Assembly (NCBI GenBank): GCA_003254925.1
Contig: QANZ01027079.1
Span: 41,106 to 105,105 of the forward strand
Source of the DNA: Chamaecrista fasciculata
Taxonomy: Eukaryota; Streptophyta; Magnoliopsida; Fabales; Fabaceae
Direction: 5' to 3'
DNA: 64,000 bases
Both the position numbers and the translations under genes were made by a program. The notes under the pieces were generated by a model that saw nothing but the letters and a program-made list of their open reading frames with translations, did not search any database and had not been told where the DNA came from. This document shows, piece after piece, positions 1-11,818 of this stretch; within the stretch, counting starts at the first letter, position 1, and the number at the start of each line of letters is the position of its first letter.

Positions 1-67
1 TAAACCAAACCAAATTACTATAATTTTTTTTTAAAAAAATAATATGCATCTTAAACATAATATAAAC

Positions 68-606
68 TAGGGGTGTTCATTGGGTTGGGTCAACCCACCA
101 ACCCGCTAAAACCAACCCAACCCACTAGTTTGGGTTGGGCTGACCGGTTAGTTTATGTTCAAAAAGTTGAGCCTGCTGTGGTTTGGGTTGGGCTGCGGGT
201 TTCAAGATTTTGAGCTCGCTCAACCCAACTCAACCCGCCGGTCCGCAAAAATATTAAATAAAAAATAAAATTATTTTTTATTTAGTTAAAATTATATTTT
301 AATACCACAAATAATATTATTTTTACAATTTGGTAAATTACTAAATTTTTATTCTCAATTTAGTCCATTAAAAACAAACTGTGAAGGATCAAATTAAAGA
401 AAAATTTTTTAAAAGAGATCAAATTTTTTATAAAATAAATAAAAAAAAAACTAGTATGGGTCAACCCGTCAACTCAACCCAAATCAACTCGCCACTGTTT
501 GGTTTGAGTTGACTTAATTATTTTATTTAACCCAACCCACCAAATAAATTAGTGAGCCGAACCAATCCGCTCTAAACCTAATCCAACCCAACCCGTGAAC
601 ACTCCA
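68..606. mobile_element. hAT-like non-autonomous element (MITE)
   Basis: The two ends form an imperfect terminal inverted repeat: the left begins TAGGGGTGTTCA and continues with GGGTTGGGT, and the right end reads ACCCAACCCGTGAACACTCC. Between them the sequence is AT-rich, with further GGGTTGGG/CCCAACCC blocks near both ends and no coding potential. TAGGGGTG-type ends are typical of plant hAT derivatives, but I could not find a matching 8-bp target duplication, so the superfamily is an inference. Confidence 0.6.
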
Positions 607-959
607 AATAATATTTGACATTTGGACAATGTAAAGCTAAATTTAAAGCCCCATTAATATGTTTTAAACTTTTAATGATTTAATCTCTTCAATCTCTATT
701 TTCTATGGTGAACATAAAATGAAAAAATTAATATGAAGTTTAGAAGTGAAAATTTTCTTTTCCCCTAACTAATCTATATTAAAATTTTTCTCAAATATCT
801 TTTTAATCAATTTGTTAATTGGTTTTTTTTTTGGCAATAATCAATTTGTCAATTTTTTTTGGTAGACAATCAATTTGTCAATTTGATTGGTGTGTTTATT
901 AAATTCATCATTGTGGGCCATAAAAATAGGATCCATGGGCCCAAATGCAGCAATGCCCG

Positions 960-1091
960 TTGGCCGTTGCGGTATTTCTTACATTCTTCACGACCTTGCA
1001 ACATTACAGAGAGACGTCTGCCTCCATTTTCATTCCTTCTCGCAATTCCACCAAAATCTCCTTACCGAAAAGCTCATCGCCTCCATTCAAA
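960..1091 (+). other. Probable 5' untranslated exon of the COX7a-like gene
   Basis: A moderately GC-richer stretch ends at a good donor (AAA followed by GTAAGA at 1092). The next acceptor, GCAG at 1703-1706, lies one base before the start codon at 1708. An intron in the 5' leader at this position would account for the 600-bp gap. The transcription start is not visible, so the left boundary is a guess. Longer open frames here (859-1333) read through the donor and have no recognisable product. Confidence 0.45.
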
Positions 1092-1707
1092 GTAAGATTT
1101 CTTCTCTATTAGCTGCTAAAGTGATTCCTGGATCTCACAATTACTGCATTTCTTGTTTTAATCGATGGAAATTCTCATTAATTTCGTCACTTTGTGTTGT
1201 GTCACTTCACTCGTTGGCGATCCATTTTGCCACCCACTTTCTGATTTTGATTGATCGATTTCGTTTTCTTGATCTCGCGTGTTTGAATGCAAATCGTCTG
1301 TTGATTTCATTTCTCGTCGAATCGCTCCTTTGATGTGACTATAATTATGATCTGCATTTTTCTGGGCATTCCGTATTGTGCATTGTAGATTTGGTCTGCT
1401 CTGAAGTGTATAGCCATGTGAAGAGGGGAATTGGGTAGGAATATTATTAGGAAATTCTCTCTCCTCCCTGATTCTGCTTCTCTCTCTCTTCTTGCTTCTC
1501 TTTCTTTCTCTTTCTCTTGTTATCTTTTAGTCCCTATGTACTACTTTGCATCAGGATCATCAATGAATATCAATTTTATTTGAGTAGCTTCTCTTTCTTT
1601 CTCTTCTCTTGTTATCTTTTGATCATTGGGCCTTATTTGTCCATAATTATCCATGACATTTGCATAAAAGAAAGAGATTAGAATTGATACACATTTATAT
1701 ATGCAGG

Positions 1708-2026
1708 ATGTCGGAACAACCCTTCAGACCACGAGAGAAGCTATTTGAGAAGCAAAAATATTTCCAAAATGTCCACAAGCATACCCATCTGAAAGGACCC
1801 TATGATAAGATAACCTCTGTGGCAATTCCACTTGCTTTGGCAGCATCTTCAATCTTCATGATTGTAAGTTTGTCTGAAATCGTAGTTTTTCATCTCAATT
1901 TTTACCTACACTTCCTTCATTAGAGATGGAAATAATGTCTAATTTTCACTGTTATGTGTATAACTGTATTTTGTTCAGGGAAGAGGGATCTATAATATGT
2001 CTCATGGAATAGGAAAGAAAGAATGA
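1708..2026 (+). CDS. Cytochrome c oxidase subunit 7a-like protein (complex IV)
   Basis: Two coding exons, 1708-1863 and 1979-2026, join in phase 0 to give 67 residues. The acceptor before 1707 and the donor at 1864 (GTAAGT) fit consensus. The protein has a basic N-terminal region (PFRPREKL, KQKYFQ), then HLKGPYDKIT, a single hydrophobic helix at about residues 35-55, and a C-terminus GRGIYNMSHGIGKKE. This is the layout of the plant COX7a-like family (for example Arabidopsis At4g21105), a small single-pass subunit of respiratory complex IV in the inner mitochondrial membrane. Length matches the family. The start is the only Met giving the conserved N-terminus and lies one base after the acceptor. 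The family assignment is from memory of its conserved sequence; I see no sign of damage. Confidence 0.88.
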
Positions 2027-5000
2027 TCGACTAAGCAACTTCTGATCGAGGCAGGGAACCTCCTCATCAGTTTGGATCATTGATTTTGTGTTGCATTCAT
2101 GTACGTTCCCTTTAATAAATTTGCTCAGTTGCAGAATTAATTTTTGATCACCAACGGAAGTTGAGAGAACTTGAATGAAATTGGTTTCTTATTTGTTTGA
2201 TATATAAATCAGCAGTTTCATATTATGGAGTAATAACTAAGGTTTGATTGAGGAATGGTTTTTTATAATTTTGTTATGCAAGTTTATTATTAAAAATAAA
2301 ATGTGATATAAAAAAATTTACTTGACAAATTATGGAAGAAATGAAATGTAATTCTTAAACAAAAAAATCATGTATTATCTCATGATATCAACATTAATAA
2401 AAAAAATAGATCAACTGAAGAAAGTTGAGGTTATAAGTACTGATAATGAGAGATATATTTCATAAAATTACCTAGCTAAGGAAGATGTTTCCATGTTGGG
2501 CATGAATAATAATCTGCTGTCAGTTTCTTTTCCTTGATTAATTTTTGTTTCCTCTGTCACTTATTCAAAACAATCGTATAATTAGTTAAGAAATTAACGT
2601 ACCAACTGAAGGAGTCCCAGGCGAGTTATGGGATTGTAAGTAAAGAAAATTAAGATATAGACTCTGCTTATTCTTAGGTACACCTGTATAGTTGATCATA
2701 AGCTCGGAAAAAAAAGAGGGTTGTATTAGATAATCGACAAGCAATCCAGCATAAATTTTTGACAAAACCTTTATTATTATTATTTTTATTGTCTACCTAG
2801 TATTAAAAGTTTTATTCTGATTAATCTAGATTTGACTCGCATAACCAGAATAATTACATTCATCACAATGTTTTGAACTTGAAATTTTACTTAAATGATA
2901 TCAAATTGCTTATCACTTGGATTAACTCCTTGTTATACCATTTATAAATTTATAAACATAACAAACAGTACTGTTTGATCATATTATTCAGTTAATTGAT
3001 TGCAGCATAATATAGTGGTGGAGTTGCATGTGACAATTGATAATGGGTTTGGATACGTAAGTTGAGTGTGAAAGGATGACATGTTTCCCCCACAGTATCA
3101 GTTTCCAAGCACTTCCAATTGAATACAGTATTGTAAGTTGTAACTTGTAACCAACGTCAACATCTATTGATGAGATTTATCAAGACCCAATTCATATTTT
3201 GGGGTGTCTATAAATATTAAAACATTGTATACGCATTACGCATATACAGACTATATATCGATTTTTATGTATATTTTCATTGTGAAGTCATTTTATTTCC
3301 TTGGCTCTCAAGTCTCAATAACGTTGAGTCATATGTCACTTCTCAGACTTTTCCAAAAATATCTACTTGGTTACTAAATTCACATCTGCCTCCAAATCCA
3401 ATGCCACCGTGATCTATCAAAACGCTGTTTCTTTTTCAAGAAGAAAATACATATGGATAGAATAAAAAGCTTTTTTCAGTTTTTAAAATTTGAGAAATCA
3501 TCAGTTCACAGTTTTCTTAAAAATGACTTTTTGTAGTTATTTATTATTAATTTTTTTTTGTATCAAACTATAAAAAAATAGATATTTTTTTTTTCTGTCT
3601 TTAATTGATAAATGCAACTTTTAGAAATCAGATTTTCTTTCTTCTCCTTCTGCTCCGGCCGCCACCTTCAATTTCCCCGGCTTGGCCTCGCTCCTCCCGG
3701 CTCCACTCCTCTGCCGCCGGAGATATCCGCTCATCTGCCACCAAAACTGCCAAGGCTTTTCCACCACCCACCTCTTGTCATAATTAACCACCACAAGTTC
3801 TGCAAAAACAATGATACATTATAATTACAAACCCTTGTTGTTTGTGATCAGTACATGTACACAAGGATGATAATGACAAGTAATATAATTTCTTCAACAA
3901 TAGTACTATAGTAGTAGTAATAACAATAATAAAAGTGAGTGTAGAAGGTGGTTGTTTTTGAATGAGGAGGCATTATTTAATGTATAATATGCAGATCTGT
4001 TAGATATATATTATTTAGTATGTCTCAGCTTTTTTTGCTTCTGACTCCTCCTTTCAATACTAATAATAATGCACCTTTGGACTGAGATATGTGGTATATA
4101 TGTACTTCACTCATATATAGACTTCACTTTATGCATGGACACACTAAATATTCTTCTTTTTTTAAGAAAAAAAAATGAAAATGCTTAAACTCTAAAAGGT
4201 GATCCTTATTGAACAAATATTTTTTGGCTTACAAAGTTAAGGGGAGCTAGTATTTGAAATTTATATATTTAAATTATAAGAAATTAATTTTTAAAAATAA
4301 ATTATTGCAATAAACTTGTTTGGAAATTGTGTGGGACAAATATTAATAATAGTTTGCACAACAATGCCTCCACCTGGGCCTAAATGCATGCAATAATTGT
4401 TGTGTAGTATAATTATATCAATCGAGACTGATCTTCCCTATATCTCCAGGACAACCTTAACTTTTCTTTCGTTTGATTTTACAGAATGTGGGCCGCATAC
4501 CCTTTTTCTTTTTTATTAGAAAGAAATTATTTATACCAATTTGTATAAGCAAATTCTTCGAAGTTTTAAAAATGGGCCATTGGATTGGTTAGAACATAAT
4601 TTAAGGTTTAGTTGTTGAATGAGGGTTCAAAAGGAATCAAACTAGTAAGAATAAAATCAAACTAACAAATACTAAAGATATATAATATTTTCTTTAGATT
4701 TAAGTTTGGTTGAGTAAGAAAGTGAGAGTTAAAAGGATAAAAAATCAAATATTGAACTGAAAACTAACAAATAGTGTATTATTTTGAGTCTAGAAAAGTA
4801 AAAAAAGAAAAAAGATCTTAGACCTATTTAACTCTAAAACCATCTTCTTGTTGACTGATTGTGGATCACTAGTTGATTTCTGTTTTCCGATCCGATTTTC
4901 TAAACAGTGAAATTGTTCTCTCTTCTTGCATTTATGTAATATGATTATTTTGTACAGAAAATCATGTTTATTACCTGAGAAAAATATGAAAGATATAATA

Positions 5001-5961
5001 TAGTTTACGGTAAAATACATCAAACAATCCAATTTCGTACCTTGCTTTTTAGTTACGTTGATGACAACATCTTTTTCACGTAACCTGAAGTCCCTTTGTC
5101 AGAAGTATGAACAAATCTGAGAAGGCTTCAATAATTGATCCCACATCCCATGCGTTTCTTTCAGCCTTCAGGTGAACAAGGTAAATGCATATATATATAT
5201 ATATATATTCCTTTCTTTTCTCTTTTTTTTTTAAAGAAAAGTTTAAGTAAATTGAGTTACGGAGTTCACAAAGATTATGATATACCTTTAAATTCTATGA
5301 ATGCTTATAAAAGTACTTATAGATTGCCTACCAACAAAGCTCTCACATCGACAGTAAAAATTAAACGCACGATCTTATGAATTATAAGTCAACTCATTAT
5401 CAAATGGACTAACCTTTTTTGGCATGTACTTCTCTTTACTTGTTGCTTCATTTGGTGGAGTAAAAATCAAAGTAAGAACCTACTTCTGCTATCTAAACCT
5501 ACTACCCACTGAATTTCAGTTTGCTTATTCCTTTCTACCACAAACTTCTCTCACTTTTACCTTGATCTGTTACCTTCCTCTCAATTCTCTTCCTCATCAT
5601 CATCTTCCCACTAATTTTCACTAATAAATCAAATATTTTTTTTTGTTGAATCGAGTATCCACAAACTAATTCTTTGGTCATGGTTCTCTATTTAAAAATT
5701 AATAGCTAGTCACAAAATATTCTCCATATCTAAAGATGAAATTCAAACCTCCACAACTTAGATTAAGAAAATTATTAAGTGAAATAACCATCAAGTTAAT
5801 TTAGCACTAAGCTTTTAATATCATGGTTATATTACTAATTAAATTTATATACCAAAAACAACTAACCATCAACGAACCTCTTAACCACCACTCAGCCACA
5901 ATTAAGATTTTACTGACCGGTAGTCCGGAAAAGCAGTAAAAGGTGAAATGAAAGCTGTATT
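2027..5961. other. Intergenic, no supported gene
   Basis: The COX7a-like 3' region is followed by AT-rich sequence with scattered homopolymers and a (TA)n microsatellite near 5190-5208. A short GC-rich island at about 3640-3780 has open frames in several readings, rich in Ser, Pro and Arg, but with no start context, splice partner or recognisable domain, so I do not call it a gene. Confidence 0.6.
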
Positions 5962-6567
5962 TGATGAACTAGGTTCTGGCCGGGGGTCATTACCTGGTTC
6001 AGATGAGGCAACTCTGGGTTGAAGGTTATCTGCAAGACAATGAACAGTTGAACACACAGGGTGGCCCTGTGATTCACCTCCGATGCTTAAGTTAGTAAGG
6101 GTTATCTGCTCAATAATGTCAATTGACTGAGTAAAGAGCATACCTTTTGCCGGTGTGGAAGGCTAACCTTTTATACTGGCTGAGAGCGGTGTGATCTTGC
6201 CATAAATGCCTGGATCCTTGATTGTGATCCTGGATGATCTAATTGTGATCCTTGGCTCCCACGTAATTTCCTTTTTTGTGAAAGGTGCCTTGATAGCTAA
6301 GGCGTTTATCCAGGGGAAGGATCTCTGAGTGATTTGCTTTGATTGGCTGCGGATCTTGATCGATCCCTGATTGGTTCTTGATTGATTCAGGGAATGTTTC
6401 CTTATTTCTTCGTGCGTGGACGCCCATATCCTTCATGACTGCGGGCGTCCTCACCTAAGCGTGATGCAGGGCGTTCTCGCCCTTACGACCCATCTGGTGG
6501 GTCTGTGACGTACTGGGCCAAGGGCTTGTTCTGTCACTTGGGCCTCCTAATTATTTGGCCTATTATA
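5962..6567 (-). repeat. Probable solo LTR of a Ty3/gypsy-type element
   Basis: On the minus strand this reads as an LTR: a TATAAAAGG box (complement of 6167-6175), then the motif ACTAACTTAAGCATCGGAGG often seen in the R-U5 part of plant gypsy LTRs, and an end of CTAGTTCATCA. The same order and motifs recur at 44,199 onwards. The 5-mer GTATT flanks both sides (5957-5961 and 6568-6572), which fits a target duplication. The other LTR terminus would then be TA instead of TG, so that boundary is tentative. No internal retrotransposon sequence is attached, hence solo LTR. Confidence 0.6.
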
Positions 6568-6572
6568 GTATT

Positions 6573-8355
6573 CTAATAAATCTATGGCCAAAATCAAAAT
6601 CCAAAAAGTATTGCAGTACATCAGCAAATATATATCACTAATATTTTACCATTGGATACACAAATAAGTTGATTTCTAAAAAATGCAGGAGATTACAACT
6701 CAATTACTCAAAATTTAATTTATACACTTTGTAAATATCTTAAAGTTATGAAGTCAATACAATTTAGTCCCTTTAGCTCATTTAGAGATAGAAATATTGA
6801 AGTGTATTGATTTTATAATTTTCAAATACTTAAGTATTAAACTTAAACTTTAAGTGATAAAGTTGTCAACTTATATATGAAACCAGTTGGCATCTTTATT
6901 TTTTTACCATCCCAGCTCAAAACCAAGCTTCTGTGATGAAGTTTTGTAGCTAGGTGAGAAAGAAGTGAAATTTACAGAGAGTATTTCTACATACTTGTAC
7001 TCTGCATATTGAAGTTGAAGCATTTCCAATGTAATGTAATAATGTAAGTGAGTGAGAGTCAATACTAATTCAAGCCAATTATTGCAGCATTTGATTAAAC
7101 ATATCTCACTATATGCATGATTTATATCCTGATAACAAGTGATTAAGAAAAAATCTTAACAAATTTTTCAAGATAGTTCCAAGATAATAAAGTCAATCTT
7201 GTCCAATAAGTGGCATGCATGAATTGTGATTAAGACAGATTACCTAGTGGTCTTAACAAGCTTTAACCAACACAATTGTATGATATAACATCTCACTAAC
7301 CATGTCTCCAATCTCTTTTCCTCCTAAATCAACCAGAGGAAAAATGTGACAATAAAAAAAGAAAAAGATAAAAGAACTTTCAAATCATTGCTGCAAATAC
7401 AACTTCAAGTCGTCCTAAACCAGAAATTGTAGCGACATCAATGGTTTTCAGCTGATACATAGAGAAAATTGTAAAATATTCACAGAAACAAATGATAAAA
7501 CCAACACTAATAGAAATATTAATTAAAAGGGTTTTCTCTACATATTGTACACTCATCATGAAAGTCACTTACACTGTAATTAAGATTCCTGAACAGTAAG
7601 TACAGCATGTCCAAATAATATACCTTGGTGGCGCACATGGCAAGGACATTTAGTAAAACTGTCCAAAATCTCCCCCTTCTTTTTCTGCAAATCTCACAAA
7701 TTTAAGAAAAAAAGAGAATATTAAATTATCTTGTTAGTCCTCATAACCTACACTTTTTTTTTTGTCTGAAACATGGGCTTTTTCATGTCTATCTATTTTA
7801 ATAATCTACATGAAGGAGAATTTTATTTTAGTTGGATAAAACTACAAAGACAAGAAGGATCTCTCTCATCAAGTCTACATTTTCAAATCTCAAACTTGAG
7901 ACCATTGGTTAAACTCAATCAACCCCTAACCAGTTGATTCACATGCTCGATGTTTACTCAATTTTTCTTAGTTTAGAAGAACCAAGTGAAAAAGTTTTTG
8001 AATCATACCTTCCAATTTCAAACATTTATTGAACTATAAGGAATGAGTAAAAAAGGATGGTTGAGCGATGTAAGATGATAGAGTTAATATTTCTTGAGGT
8101 TAGGCCAAACCATAACACAAGCTAGTAGGGGACACAATGAGACCAAGGACCCATGCATGTGCTATATAGGACAATGGCACAAAGACAAATTTGACTGTGG
8201 GATATATGATGATAGACACAAAGGGATTCCCCACTGGTGGGTCTATTCCTTAAAGAACCTGTACCTTTCCTATGAGATTGATACGTGGATACTGTCCCCC
8301 ACATATTTCCGGTAAATAAAAACCACCAAATGTGGATACAATTACAGTATAGGTT
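6573..8355. other. Intergenic, no supported gene
   Basis: AT-rich spacer. A short minus-strand segment around 7380-7690 has exon-like stretches (for example a reading containing GRFWTVLLNVLAMCATK near 7640-7690 and another ending GLGRLEVVFAAMI), but I could not connect them by splicing or recognise a family. It may be a decayed gene or chance. Confidence 0.45.
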
Positions 8356-8359
8356 TCGC

Positions 8360-8563
8360 CAAGAAAGGTTGACCAACTTGGTAAGAAGTTAACTCATAAC
8401 CCACAAGATCATGAATTCGATTCCCGCTGTCGATGTGAGGGCCTTGTTGGTAGACGATCTGTAAGTACTTCTGTAAGCATTCATAGAGCCTGAAGGTATG
8501 TTTTGGCCTTAGTGAGTTCCCAAGGCCCAACTCACCTAAACTTTTCTTTATAAAAAAAAATTA
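8360..8563 (+). mobile_element. tRNA-derived SINE
   Basis: The left part carries a polymerase III A-box-like stretch (AACTTGGTAAGAAG near 8375) and, about 35 bp on, a B-box-like AATTCGATTCCCGC (near 8413). A body of about 100 bp follows, ending GGCCCAACTCACCTAAAC and an A-rich tail. The same 3' end, in reverse orientation, recurs at about 25,176-25,259, which supports a dispersed SINE family. Flanking target duplications were not resolved. Confidence 0.65.
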
Positions 8564-8963
8564 TAGATTTCAGGTTCAAGACTTTGAGAATGTAGCTATG
8601 TTAAAGACTTGATGAAAGAGTTTTGTTGCCATTATAATTTTACCCGGCTCGGCTCGAAATAGATTAGTCATTCAGAAAAAAAAAACAATTCAAATAGATT
8701 AGATACTGACACAGGTACAAGAGGAAGTAACAAAATATGCATGCAGTAATTCATTTTATTATATAATTTAGAGTATCAAGAGGTATGTAATGTATGTGAT
8801 ATGACAATATGCACAGAAACAGAGAGAGACTGTGACAGTTGACGCGCTAATTGTGCATAATACATGTAGAGCGTGTGTGTGTGTCTTATATATTTAGGTG
8901 ATAGTGAATGGTGTGTGATCACAAGAGAGAGTGAAGTAATAGTAGTAGAGTACTAGAGTAGGC
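8564..8963 (+). promoter_or_regulatory. Upstream region of the A/B barrel gene
   Basis: AT-rich sequence with a short (GT)n run near 8873-8883. A TATA-like CTTATATATTTA lies at about 8885-8896, roughly 70 bp before the start codon at 8964, in a plausible core-promoter position. This is inferred from spacing only. Confidence 0.4.
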
Positions 8964-9380
8964 ATGGGAGAGTTCAAGCACTTTGTGATTGTGAAGTTCA
9001 AGGAAGGTGTGGCTGTTGAAGATCTCATCAAAGGGATGGAGAAGTTAGTGTCTGAGATTGATGCTGTTAAGTCCTTTGAATGGTAAGACTCTCTCTCTCA
9101 CACACACACATATATATATATTTATACTTTTGGCTCAAGAGAATTTTAGCTTGAAATTTTATACAGGGGAAAGGACATTGAAAGCCAAGAGGTGTTAACA
9201 CAGGGATTCACTCATGCTTTCTTGATGACATTCAACAAGAAGGAGGATTTTGTTGAGTTTCAAGGTCACCCAAATCATGTGGAATTCTCTGCAACGTTTT
9301 CAGCAGCTATAGAAAAGATTGTGCTTCTGGATTTTCCAGCCACTCTTGTGAAGCCAAGTCCTCCTCCACCACCAGCATGA
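8964..9380 (+). CDS. Stress-response A/B barrel (Dabb) domain protein
   Basis: Exons 8964-9082 and 9167-9380 join within a Trp codon (TG then G) to give 110 residues; the intron has GTAAGA and ACAG ends. The protein starts MGEFKHFVIVKFKEG and contains SFEWGKD at about 37-43, QGFTHAF at 52-58 and HPNHVEF at 74-80, ending in a Pro-rich tail. These are hallmarks of the plant Dabb family, which forms a dimeric alpha/beta barrel. The closest known relative I recall is Arabidopsis At5g22580, with HS1 (At3g17210) more distant. Family members are linked to stress response and, for HS1, to antimicrobial activity; the biochemical role of this copy is unknown. The gene looks intact. Confidence 0.9.
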
Positions 9381-10088
9381 ACCCCCAAGATTTTCAAGCA
9401 ATAAAAGTTTCTGTCTTTGATGTTTTCAACTGTTTTTAGCACTACTGTTTGTTACTATGTATATCATCAATGCTTGATTGTTATTGTTATTATTATTATG
9501 GGGTTGTTCCTTGTTCTTATCAAATTTCAACTTGTAATGTAATGTCACTTATGAATCAAAAAGTGGTTTCTCCCTTGTGATTCATGGGTAGATCTAGGGA
9601 TCATTGAAGGGTTCTGAAATCTGAGGGATAAAAGAGAATAAATAACATCACTTCACTTGCTCAGAAAAGCAGGTAACAAGAAAAGTAACTTTAATAAGGG
9701 AAATGAATGATAAAAAATTGTTTTCTTTTTTTTTTTTTTAAAGAGAGAAATAAAGAAAGGGAATCTAAGAGCCAAAAGCAAACGTTCCATTTCAACAGGA
9801 CATGGCAAATCACACAAAGGAAATTGAACTTTGAAATCTAGGTCTTGTCTAGCTACAGATTCCCTCCCACACACACAAAAAAGATATTACCTTTTTATTG
9901 ATTCAAAACAAAACAAAAAAGAGAAATGGGAAAGAAAAAGATCAATCTAGAGACACATGGGACCAGCTTGAAAATCATTAGTTTAGTAGTGGTGGATTCT
10001 GAATGTCCTATAGCCTTGTGTTTCCTCTCTAATCTGAGGTAGCTTGAAGAAACAAATTAAACCCCCCTCAAGATTCAAGATTTGAGAC
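9381..10088. other. Intergenic between the A/B barrel gene and the WAK-related gene
   Basis: The start of this spacer is probably the 3' UTR of the A/B barrel gene, with an AATAAA-like signal at about 9400. The rest is A- and T-rich and contains a minus-strand open frame at 9653-9874 that looks like chance. Confidence 0.4.
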
Positions 10089-11818
10089 ATGAATCCATTC
10101 ATCAACAAGTTCAGTATCATCCTTCTTCATTCTGTTTTGATGTTCAATCTCAACATCCTAGGTACTTGTATCAGAAACTACTGTGAAGATATGAGAAACC
10201 AAGCATCTTCTTCCTCATCATCATCTCTATTGAAAAGCATGACCCTTTGCAGATCAAACAAGCTTTATTTGAGGACATCTTTAGGCCTTTTTGAAGTCAC
10301 TTCAGTTGATTACACTAAAAAAACACTAACAGTCTCTCACTCATCATCTTCTTCGTCTTCTCTACAATTTGTGTCTCCCCTTGATGTTACTTCTGGTTTC
10401 CCTTCTCCTCCAGAATCTAACTCACTTCTTCTCTTCAATTGCTCAAGCAAAAGAAGAAGAAATGGAATCCCCATTTCATCATTAGTGCAAAATAGCAGAG
10501 GAATATTATGTTCATCATCCTCTTCTATGATTGATAGTGATCATGAAGAGAAGGAGAAAAGGGGTGATTGTGAATGTTTGGTTGTGAATGATAGTGAGAA
10601 AATGGAAAAGGGATTTCATCCAGAGCATTTGAACTGCTCAAATTACATCTGGGTTCATAGGGATTATTCTTCAGAATCATCAGATGTTGATAATAAGGTT
10701 GGAGGGTACTACAAGGTTGGTACGAGGATTTCTTTCGACATCCCAGATCATGTTCCAGATCTGTGTAAGGAGTGTGAGAAGCCTAATGGGAACTGTGGGG
10801 CTGGCTTGAAGTGCTTGTGCCACGCCAATGAGTGCAGTAAGTTTATTTATTTATTTTTTATTTTATTTTGAAAAAATATACTTTTTAATCTCTATGTTTG
10901 TCCCAAAATTATGATTCAATCTTTGAATATTGAAAATACATTTTTGAGTAAACATATAAATTAATTTCTGAAACACACACAAGTCAATAATTCAATGCCT
11001 GAAAGTTCACTTTACACTCTTAGTCCTTCAAAGTGGTGAAACCAATACATTTAAATCTTTTGTCCTTGCAAATTAGTCCCTAGAAAAGAGACTAAGGGAC
11101 TAAGTTATATTGTCTCCATGACTTTTAAGGACTAAAATGTATAAACTAGATTTTTAGGTATTGAATATTTTAATTTGTGTATTTTTTTAAGAACCTAATT
11201 GTATGTTTACTCTACTTTTTTTATCTCTGATTTATTTTCAAAAATCAACTATTTAATTCCTGAAACATTATTAGTAAATATTAAATAGTTGATGCTTGTA
11301 AAAAAAATAAAAGAAAAATATCAAAATATGAGGTCAGTTTCAATTATATTCTCAATTTTTTTTGGGACAGTTATACCTCTAATCTTTTCTTTCTTGTGTC
11401 ACTTATACCCCAAAATATGAAAGGTACAATTAACTTAAATATGAAACTTGAGGGTACAATTGACCTAAAAAAAAATTTGGAGATAGAATTGAAATTGACC
11501 CATACTTTAGGGGTACTAAGAATACTTTTGCCAAAAACAAAAGACTAAATCATAATTTTAGGATAAATTGAAAGAATAAAAAGTAAGTTTTTTTTCTCTC
11601 TCTCTCTGCTAGAATATTTCATTAAAAACATATTAATTTGTTTCTGTGGAAAACAACAAGTAAAGAATTAATAATGGGTTGGTCATTGTGATGATGTGTT
11701 TGCAGAAGACAAGGTTTTATCCAAGGGTGGGTCCATCATGATGAACTCCATTGATAACCTGCTCTTTCCTCTGCTTTCTTTCGTTACTTTAGTAGCATCC
11801 TTCATTGAAATAATCTAA
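10089..11818 (+). CDS. Secreted WAK galacturonan-binding/WAK-associated-like protein without kinase
   Basis: Exons 10089-10836 and 11706-11818 join within a Lys codon (A then AA) to give 286 residues. The first ~28 residues are hydrophobic, like a signal peptide. The middle has LYLRTSLGLFEVTSVDYTKK and LLLFNCSSK, resembling the galacturonan-binding (GUB_WAK) pattern. Near residues 225-255 lies a Cys-rich block (CKECEKPNGNCG, then CLCHANEC) like the C-terminal WAK-associated module. The end is hydrophobic (LLFPLLSFVTLVASFIEII), suggesting a membrane or GPI-type anchor. Ser-rich tracts separate the modules. No kinase follows. Plant genomes encode such kinase-less WAK relatives; ligand and role here are unknown. 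The 869-bp intron contains a foldback repeat. A later Met at about residue 18 is a possible alternative start. Confidence 0.72.
10874..11595. repeat. Foldback repeat inside the WAK-related intron
   Basis: Imperfect inverted arms: the left arm (from about 10877) contains CCCAAAATTATGATTCAATC, and the right arm (about 11541-11590) carries its partner ACTAAATCATAATTTTAGGA. An inner pair (GAGTAAACATA near 10945, TATGTTTACTC near 11203) suggests nested or composite MITE copies. No clear target duplication. Confidence 0.5.

Noticed and set aside
887..1333. 148-codon open frame at the COX7a-like 5' end
   Set aside because: It reads through the leader intron donor, has no recognisable domain and is Ser/Leu/Phe-rich as expected of AT-rich non-coding DNA.
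3605..3824. Two overlapping Pro/Ser-rich open frames
   Set aside because: A GC-rich islet is open in several frames at once. There is no splice partner, signal peptide or family resemblance.
7380..7690. Possible minus-strand exons
   Set aside because: Hydrophobic stretches are suggestive, but no consistent splice structure or known protein could be built.
8094..8376. Open frames on both strands before the SINE
   Set aside because: Overlapping, compositionally unremarkable and without family features.
8360..8440. tRNA gene
   Set aside because: A- and B-box-like words are present, but no cloverleaf can be formed; this is the head of a SINE.
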